Assembly: GCA_030068145.1 (NCBI GenBank)
Contig: JAPJBO010000509.1
Span: forward strand, 100,431 to 164,430
Direction: 5' to 3'
Length of the DNA: 64,000 bases
Source: Diplonema papillatum
Lineage: Eukaryota; Euglenozoa; Diplonemea; Diplonemida; Diplonemidae
Shown: piece after piece, positions 55,621-64,000 of the stretch
Layout of the letters: the number at the start of each line of letters is the position of its first letter
Position numbering within the stretch: the stretch's first letter is position 1
Made by a program: the position numbers and the translations under genes
The notes under the pieces: generated by a model
The model's database searches: none
Seen by the model: only the letters and a program-made list of their open reading frames with translations
Told to the model about the DNA's origin: nothing

Positions 55621-56827
55621 AATTTATTCCGGGTGGCTTTTTTCCGACTTTTTTTCCGACTTTTTTATTCCGGGAGGTGAAAATTTGTTCCGGAGGTGAA
55701 AATTTGTTCCGGGAAGTGAAAATTTGTTCCGGGAAGTGGAAAATTTGTTTCCGGGGTGGGCTTTTTTTTCTGACTAATTTGTTCCGGGAACTGAAAAATT
55801 TGTTCCGGGGTGGGCTTTTTTTCTGACATTTGTTCCTGGGTGAGTTTTTTTTCATTTCTGGGCTAAGAATGGCTGACACGATCAGTGAGCATCCCAGAAA
55901 AAAAAACTCACCCCGGAACAAATTTTCACTCCCGACAAATTTTCGCTTCCCGGAACAAATTTTCAGTTCCGAAACAATTTTTCACTTCCCGGAACAAATT
56001 TCAGTTTCGGAACAAATTTCAACCTAATTTCACGGGACCCGGACCGAACCAGAACTGGGGAGGACTGGGCTGACAACCCAAGGTGGCAACAAACGGAATC
56101 TGCACTCCACATTACATCACGCAAGAATGGCTGATTCCTTCCTGAAGTCATCGACTGTCTTTGGCCCACAGGAAGCGCGAACTGAACGCAAGGACCTTCC
56201 AGATGTGGAACACTGTACGGAGAGAAGACCACGCAACGGAGCAGGCGCCCACAAGTAGTTTCTAACAGGACTTATCCCTCACACGAAGTGATCATGAGTT
56301 GCCTTAACGAAACGAACCTTGTGGAGCTGAACTCGGCTGATAGTGGGCCTTCTACAACGTTAGCACCGGTCAGCAAGTAAACGTATCCGACCCCTGGCAC
56401 AGAAGGCACGCGGTGGCTATCGGTAAACTGCATCGCGCACTCAGACAGACTTAACAGCATGTACGTGGAACCCCTTCCCACGGTCAGTAACTTGGACGAC
56501 AATTACACTGGACGAACGCAGGAAATGACGAATATCCTCGAGGCTGTCGTAAATTCTCTTCTCAAAAAATATCTAAATACATAGGGTCAAAAGGGCACCC
56601 CCCCGAAAAAAAAAAAAGACTCCAGATACGCAAACTCTTTCGAACGCTGCACACGGGTATCCTTCAAGTGACCTCTAACTATCTGTTGCATACGCGTATC
56701 CGGATCTGAAAGCCGAAGACTTTGTAACACTTTGCAGCGAGTGTGCACATTCTACTCCCGTTTGATCTGCATTTTCCACCTTTCCCCCCTTTCTTTGATC
56801 TGCTGTGTGTATTTGAAAAACGTTATC
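55621..56827. repeat. partial first subtelomere-like unit
   Basis: It corresponds to the right half of the 2.24-kb unit: reverse AT-rich array, TTTCTGGG...CCCAGAAA inverted motif, forward array, then the ~1-kb spacer. Compared with later units it lacks about 235 bp between TAACACTTT and GCGAGTGTGCACATT and has more substitutions. Confidence 0.9.
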
Positions 56828-59066
56828 GCATGCGGGTAAGCGGGGTTTGCGGGTTAGGGTTTGCGGGGTTTCCGGGTTAGGGTATGCGGGGTTTGCGGGG
56901 TTAGGGTACGCGGGGTTGCGGGTTCGGGTATGCGGGTTTGCGAGGTTAGGGTATGCGGGTTTGCGGGTTAGGGTATGCGGGTTTGGGTATGCGGGTTTGC
57001 GGGGTTTGCGGGGTTTGCGGGTTAGGGTTTGCGGGTTAGGGTACGCGGGTTTGCGGGTTCGGGTATGCGGGTTTGCGAGGTTAGGGTATGCGGGTTTGCG
57101 AGGTTAGGGTATGCGGGTTTGGGTACGCGGGTTTGCGGGTTTGCGAGGTTAGGTATGCGGGTTTGCGAGGTTAGGGTATGCGGGTTTGCGGGTTAGGGTA
57201 TGCGGGTTTGGGTATGCGGGTTTGCGGGGTTTGCGGGTTAGGGTTTGCGGGGTTAGGGTACGCGGGTTCGGGTTTGCGGGTTTGGGTATGCGGGTTTGCG
57301 GTTCGGGTATGCGGGGGGGGTTCGGGTATGCGTACCTTACACAAAAATTGTAAAAATCACACACAAATGGTGAAAATCTGGAAAATTTGGCAAACCCCAA
57401 ATTTTCAGTTTCCGGAACAAATTTTCACTTCCCGGAATAAATTTTCACTTCCCGGAACAAATTTTCACTTCCCGGAATAAATTTTCACTTCCCGGAATAA
57501 ATTTTCACTTCCCGGAACAAATTTTCACTTCCCGGAACAAATTAGTCGGAAAAAAAGCCTGAAAAAAAGCTCACCCAGGAATAAATTAGCTCGACCCGGG
57601 GGGGGGGGTGTGGGGGCTAATTTATTCCGGGGTGGCTTTTTTTCCGACTTTTTTTCCGACTTTTTTATTCCGGGAGGTGAAAATTTGTTCCGGGAGGTGA
57701 AAATTTGTTCCGGGAAGTGAAAATTTGTTCCGGGAAGTGAAAATTTGTTCCGGGGTGGGCTTTTTTTCTGACTAATTTGTTCCGGGAACTGAAAATTTGT
57801 TCCGGGGTGGGCTTTTTTTTTGACTAATTTGTTCCTGGGTGAGTTTTTTTTCATTTCTGGGCTAAGAATGGCTGACACGATCAGTGAGCATCCCAGAAAA
57901 AAAACTCACCCCGGAACAAATTTTCACTTCCCGGAACAAATTTTCGCTTCCCGGAACAAATTTTCAGTTCCGGAACAAATTTTCACTTCCCGGAACAAAT
58001 TTTCAGTTTCGGAACAAATTTCACCTAATTTCACGGGACCCGGACCGAACCCAGAACTGGGGAGGACTGGGCTGACAACCCAAGGTGGCAACAAACGGAA
58101 TCTGCACTCCACATTACATCACGCAAGAATGGCTGATTCCTTCCTGAAGTCATCGACTGTCTTTGTGCCCACAGGAAGCGCGAACTGAACGCAAGGACCT
58201 TCCAGATGTGGAACACTGTACGGAGAGAAGACCACGCAACGGAGCAGGCGCCCACAAGTAGTTTCTAACAGGACTAATCCCTCACACCGAAGTGATCATG
58301 AGTTGCCTTAACGAAACGAACCTTGTGGAGCTGAACTCAGGCTGATAGGTGGGCCTTCTACAACGTTAGCACCGGTCAGCAAGTAAACGTATCCGACCCC
58401 TGGCACAGAAGGCACGCGGTGGCTATCGGTAAACTGCATCGCGCACTCAGACAGACTTAACAGCATGTACGTGGAACCCCTTCCCACGGTCAGTAACTTG
58501 GACGACAATTACACTGGACGAACGCAGGAAATGACGAATATCCTCGAGGCTGTCGTAAATTCTCTTCTCAAAAAATATTAAAATACATAGGGTCAAAAGG
58601 GCACCCCCCCGAAAAAAAAAAAAGACTCCAGATACGCAAACTCTTTCGAACGCTGCACACGGGTATCCTTCAAGTGACCTCTAACTATCTGTTGCATACG
58701 CGTATCCGGATCTGAAAGCCGAAGACTTTGTAACACTTTACCGCAACCGAAGTCGCGAACCGGGTTCGGCTTGCACTGCAAAAGCAGCATAATTGTGTCT
58801 TGCGCCCGAGCGCGGAAATCCGCCACCCGCCATTCGGCTAGAGTGCAAGAACACAATTGCGAAGCGTACTACAAACGGATAGTGTTACATAGGCGAACGA
58901 ATCATGCGAGAACCTATGGAGGGGCCCCTCGACAGCTTTCAGAACACGGCATAGTAAGTCAAGAGTCGGATAAGCGAGTGTGCACATTCTACTCCCGTTT
59001 GATCTGCATTTTCCACCTTTCCCCCCTTTCTTTGATCTGCTGTGTGTATTTGAAAAACGTTATCGC
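56828..59066. repeat. 2239-bp subtelomere-like unit, copy 1
   Basis: In order: a G-rich telomere-like block (56,828-57,340; mixtures of GGGTTAGGGT, GGGTATGC, GGGTTTGC), a short AT-rich linker, a forward array of 20-bp CCCGGAACAAATTTTCACTT units (57,399-57,545), a G run, the reverse-oriented array (57,660-57,840), a second forward array (57,905-58,025), then about 1 kb without repeats or a recognisable gene. Confidence 0.93.
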
Positions 59067-61305
59067 ATGCGGGTAAGCGGGGTTTGCGGGTTAGGGTTTG
59101 CGGGGTTTCCGGGTTAGGGTATGCGGGGTTTGCGGGGTTAGGGTACGCGGGGTTGCGGGTTCGGGTATGCGGGTTTGCGAGGTTAGGGTATGCGGGTTTG
59201 CGGGTTAGGGTATGCGGGTTTGGGTATGCGGGTTTGCGGGTTTGCGGGGTTTGCGGGTTAGGGTTTGCGGGGTTAGGGTACGCGGGTTTGCGGGTTCGGG
59301 TATGCGGGTTTGCGAGGTTAGGGTATGCGGGTTTGCGAGGTTAGGGTATGCGGGTTTGGGTACGCGGGTTTGCGGGGTTTGCGAGGTTAGGGTATGCGGG
59401 TTTGCGAGGTTAGGGTATGCGGGTTTGCGGGTTAGGGTATGCGGGTTTGGGTATGCGGGTTTGCGGGGTTTGCGGGTTAGGGTTTGCGGGGTTAGGGTAC
59501 GCGGGTTCGGGTTTGCGGGTTTGGGTATGCGGGTTTGCGGGTTCGGGTATGCGGGGGGGGTTCGGGTATGCGTACCTTACACAAAAATTGTAAAAATCAC
59601 ACACAAATGGTGAAAATCTGGAAAATTTGGCAAACCCCAAATTTTCAGTTTCCGGAACAAATTTTCACTTCCCGGAATAAATTTTCACTTCCCGGAACAA
59701 ATTTTCACTTCCCGGAATAAATTTTCACTTCCCGGAATAAATTTTCACTTCCCGGAACAAATTTTCACTTCCCGGAACAAATTAGTCGGAAAAAAAGCCT
59801 GAAAAAAAGCTCACCCAGGAATAAATTAGCTCGACCCGGGGGGGGGGGTGTGGGGCTAATTTATTCCGGGGTGGCTTTTTTTCCGACTTTTTTTCCGACT
59901 TTTTTATTCCGGGAGGTGAAAATTTGTTCCGGGAGGTGAAAATTTGTTCCGGGAAGTGAAAATTTGTTCCGGGAAGTGAAAATTTGTTCCGGGGTGGGCT
60001 TTTTTTCTGACTAATTTGTTCCGGGAACTGAAAATTTGTTCCGGGGTGGGCTTTTTTTCTGACTAATTTGTTCCTGGGTGAGTTTTTTTTCATTTCTGGG
60101 CTAAGAATGGCTGACACGATCAGTGAGCATCCCAGAAAAAAAACTCACCCCGGAACAAATTTTCACTTCCCGGAACAAATTTTCGCTTCCCGGAACAAAT
60201 TTTCAGTTCCGGAACAAATTTTCACTTCCCGGAACAAATTTTCAGTTTCGGAACAAATTTCACCTAATTTCACGGGACCCGGACCGAACCCAGAACTGGG
60301 GAGGACTGGGCTGACAACCCAAGGTGGCAACAAACGGAATCTGCACTCCACATTACATCACGCAAGAATGGCTGATTCCTTCCTGAAGTCATCGACTGTC
60401 TTTGTGCCCACAGGAAGCGCGAACTGAACGCAAGGACCTTCCAGATGTGGAACACTGTACGGAGAGAAGACCACGCAACGGAGCAGGCGCCCACAAGTAG
60501 TTTCTAACAGGACTAATCCCTCACACCGAAGTGATCATGAGTTGCCTTAACGAAACGAACCTTGTGGAGCTGAACTCAGGCTGATAGGTGGGCCTTCTAC
60601 AACGTTAGCACCGGTCAGCAAGTAAACGTATCCGACCCCTGGCACAGAAGGCACGCGGTGGCTATCGGTAAACTGCATCGCGCACTCAGACAGACTTAAC
60701 AGCATGTACGTGGAACCCCTTCCCACGGTCAGTAACTTGGACGACAATTACACTGGACGAACGCAGGAAATGACGAATATCCTCGAGGCTGTCGTAAATT
60801 CTCTTCTCAAAAAATATCTAAATACATAGGGTCAAAAGGGCACCCCCCCGAAAAAAAAAAAAGACTCCAGATACGCAAACTCTTTCGAACGCTGCACACG
60901 GGTATCCTTCAAGTGACCTCTAACTATCTGTTGCATACGCGTATCCGGATCTGAAAGCCGAAGACTTTGTAACACTTTACCGCAACCGAAGTCGCGAACC
61001 GGGTTCGGCTTGCACTGCAAAAGCAGCATAATTGTGTCTTGCGCCCGAGCGCGGAAATCCGCCACCCGCCATTCGGCTAGAGTGCAAGAACACAATTGCG
61101 AAGCGTACTACAAACGGATAGTGTTACATAGGCGAACGAATCATGCGAGAACCTATGGAGGGGCCCCTCGACAGCTTTCAGAACACGGCATAGTAAGTCA
61201 AGAGTCGGATAAGCGAGTGTGCACATTCTACTCCCGTTTGATCTGCATTTTCCACCTTTCCCCCCTTTCTTTGATCTGCTGTGTGTATTTGAAAAACGTT
61301 ATCGC
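59067..61305. repeat. 2239-bp subtelomere-like unit, copy 2
   Basis: Same length and order as copy 1, with only scattered differences, mainly in the number of short subrepeats in the G-rich block. The small ORFs of the spacer are the same in each unit and show no family resemblance. Confidence 0.93.
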
Positions 61306-63540
61306 ATGCGGGTAAGCGGGGTTTGCGGGTTAGGGTTTGCGGGGTTTCCGGGTTAGGGTATGCGGGGTTTGCGGGGTTAGGGTACGCGGGTTGCGGGTTC
61401 GGGTATGCGGGTTTGCGAGGTTAGGGTATGCGGGTTTGCGGGTTAGGGTATGCGGGTTTGGGTATGCGGGTTTGCGGGGTTTGCGGGGTTTGCGGGTTAG
61501 GGTTTGCGGGGTTAGGGTACGCGGGTTTGCGGGGTTCGGGTATGCGGGTTTGCGAGGTTAGGGTATGCGGGTTTGCGAGGTTAGGGTATGCGGGTTTGGG
61601 TACGCGGGTTTGCGGGTTTGCGAGGTTAGGGTATGCGGGTTTGCGAGGTTAGGGTATGCGGGTTTGCGGGTTAGGGTATGCGGGTTTGGGTATGCGGGTT
61701 TGCGGGGTTTGCGGGTTAGGGTTTGCGGGGTTAGGGTACGCGGGTTCGGGTTTGCGGGTTTGGGTATGCGGGTTTGCGGGTTCGGGTATGCGGGGGGGGG
61801 TTCGGGTATGCGTACCTTACACAAAAATTGTAAAAATCACACACAAATGGTGAAAATCTGGAAAATTTGGCAAACCCCAAATTTTCAGTTTCCGGAACAA
61901 ATTTTCACTTCCCGGAATAAATTTTCACTTCCCGGAACAAATTTTCACTTCCCGGAATAAATTTTCACTTCCCGGAATAAATTTTCACTTCCCGGAACAA
62001 ATTTTCACTTCCCGGAACAAATTAGTCGGAAAAAAAGCCTGAAAAAAAGCTCACCCAGGAATAAATTAGCTCGACCCGGGGGGGGGGTGTGGGGCTAATT
62101 TATTCCGGGGTGGCTTTTTTTCCGACTTTTTTTCCGACTTTTTTATTCCGGGAGGTGAAAATTTGTTCCGGGAGGTGAAAATTTGTTCCGGGAAGTGAAA
62201 ATTTGTTCCGGGAAGTGAAAATTTGTTCCGGGGTGGGCTTTTTTTCTGACTAATTTGTTCCGGGAACTGAAAATTTGTTCCGGGGTGGGCTTTTTTTCTG
62301 ACTAATTTGTTCCTGGGTGAGTTTTTTTTCATTTCTGGGCTAAGAATGGCTGACACGATCAGTGAGCATCCCAGAAAAAAAACTCACCCCGGAACAAATT
62401 TTCACTTCCCGGAACAAATTTTCGCTTCCCGGAACAAATTTTCAGTTCCGGAACAAATTTTCACTTCCCGGAACAAATTTTCAGTTTCGGAACAAATTTC
62501 ACCTAATTTCACGGGACCCGGACCGAACCCAGAACTGGGGAGGACTGGGCTGACAACCCAAGGTGGCAACAAACGGAATCTGCACTCCACATTACATCAC
62601 GCAAGAATGGCTGATTCCTTCCTGAAGTCATCGACTGTCTTTGTGCCCACAGGAAGCGCGAACTGAACGCAAGGACCTTCCAGATGTGGAACACTGTACG
62701 GAGAGAAGACCACGCAACGGAGCAGGCGCCCACAAGTAGTTTCTAACAGGACTAATCCCTCACACCGAAGTGATCATGAGTTGCCTTAACGAAACGAACC
62801 TTGTGGAGCTGAACTCAGGCTGATAGGTGGGCCTTCTACAACGTTAGCACCGGTCAGCAAGTAAACGTATCCGACCCCTGGCACAGAAGGCACGCGGTGG
62901 CTATCGGTAAACTGCATCGCGCACTCAGACAGACTTAACAGCATGTACGTGGAACCCCTTCCCACGGTCAGTAACTTGGACGACAATTACACTGGACGAA
63001 CGCAGGAAATGACGAATATCCTCGAGGCTGTCGTAAATTCTCTTCTCAAAAAATATCTAAATACATAGGGTCAAAAGGGCACCCCCCGAAAAAAAAAAAA
63101 GACTCCAGATACGCAAACTCTTTCGAACGCTGCACACGGGTATCCTTCAAGTGACCTCTAACTATCTGTTGCATACGCGTATCCGGATCTGAAAGCCGAA
63201 GACTTTGTAACACTTTACCGCAACCGAAGTCGCGAACCGGGTTCGGCTTGCACTGCAAAAGCAGCATAATTGTGTCTTGCGCCCGAGCGCGGAAATCCGC
63301 CACCCGCCATTCGGCTAGAGTGCAAGAACACAATTGCGAAGCGTACTACAAACGGATAGTGTTACATAGGCGAACGAATCATGCGAGAACCTATGGAGGG
63401 GCCCCTCGACAGCTTTCAGAACACGGCATAGTAAGTCAAGAGTCGGATAAGCGAGTGTGCACATCTACTCCCGTTTGATCTGCATTTTCCACCTTTCCCC
63501 CCTTTCTTTGATCTGCTGTGTGTATTTGAAAAACGTTATC
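61306..63540. repeat. 2235-bp subtelomere-like unit, copy 3
   Basis: As copies 1 and 2, four bases shorter overall. Near-identity of the spacer suggests recent amplification or sequence homogenisation. Confidence 0.93.
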
Positions 63541-64000
63541 GCATGCGGGTAAGCGGGGTTTGCGGGTTAGGGTTTGCGGGGTTTCCGGGTTAGGGTATGC
63601 GGGGTTTGCGGGGTTAGGGTACGCGGGTTGCGGGTTCGGGTATGCGGGTTTGCGAGGTTAGGGTATGCGGGTTTGCGGGTTAGGGTATGCGGGTTTGGGT
63701 ATGCGGGTTTGCGGGTTTGCGGGGTTGCGGGTTAGGGTTTGCGGGGTTAGGGTACGCGGGTTTGCGGGTTCGGGTATGCGGGTTTGCGAGGTTAGGGTAT
63801 GCGGGTTTGCGAGGTTAGGGTATGCGGGTTTGGGTACGCGGGTTTGCGGGGTTTGCGAGGTTAGGGTATGCGGGTTTGCGAGGTTAGGGTATGCGGGTTT
63901 GCGGGTTAGGGTATGCGGGTTTGGGTATGCGGGTTTGCGGGGTTTGCGGGTTAGGGTTTGCGGGGTTAGGGTACGCGGTTCGGGTTTGCGGGTTTGGGTA
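63541..64000. repeat. start of a fourth subtelomere-like unit
   Basis: Only the G-rich telomere-like block is present before the window ends. The G-rich strand runs 5' to 3' toward the right edge, the orientation expected if the chromosome end lies to the right. Confidence 0.9.

Overview
The window is nuclear DNA from a eukaryote. Genes are split by short introns with GT-AG borders; several can be joined in frame from the sequence. Coding regions are GC-rich, genes are sparse, and the spacers are crowded with tandem repeats, small inverted-repeat elements and other dispersed repeats. A many-module PAN/Apple surface protein, an MLO-type membrane protein and a stand-alone thiamine-phosphate synthase suggest a unicellular alga or a related protist (alveolate or stramenopile grade). 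I cannot name the species.

Layout. 1-4.1 kb: repeats, including three stacked inverted-repeat elements. 4.3-8.8 kb (-): a 1500-residue intronless PAN-domain receptor or adhesin. 8.8-13.4 kb: repeats, including a 181-bp and a 52-bp tandem array. 13.5-16.5 kb (-): an FBXO3-like F-box/SUKH/ApaG gene; its intron holds a long (CA)n tract and, on the other strand, an ORF with an RNase H tail and a Cys/His-rich end. 17.7-18.8 kb (-): a zinc-finger/UBA gene followed by two decayed copies of its domain exon. 22.6-28.0 kb (-): a PDZ, coiled-coil gene with a duplicated internal exon. 28.6-33.1 kb: a broken tyrosine-recombinase (DIRS/PAT-like) retroelement with split direct repeats, next to a copied piece of the PDZ exon. 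35.3-38.4 kb (-): an unrecognised gene with a 51-copy, 24-bp minisatellite and a truncated copy of its 5' end upstream. 39.7-40.4 kb (-): thiamine-phosphate synthase. 43.2-46.6 kb (-): a three-exon MLO-like protein with a C-terminal B-box; the 3' splice site of its last exon is tandemly repeated. 46.9-54.9 kb: dispersed repeats, a foldback element and one small zinc-finger ORF. 54.9-64.0 kb: subtelomere-like DNA made of 2.24-kb tandem units that carry telomere-like G-rich blocks and inverted AT-rich arrays.

The genes do not form an evident pathway or operon. Cell-surface or membrane proteins (PAN protein, MLO-like), ubiquitin-linked proteins (F-box, UBA) and one vitamin B1 enzyme lie in an otherwise repeat-dominated region near what may be a chromosome end on the right. 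Exon models come from frame, phase and splice-site reading only; no transcript data or database search was available.
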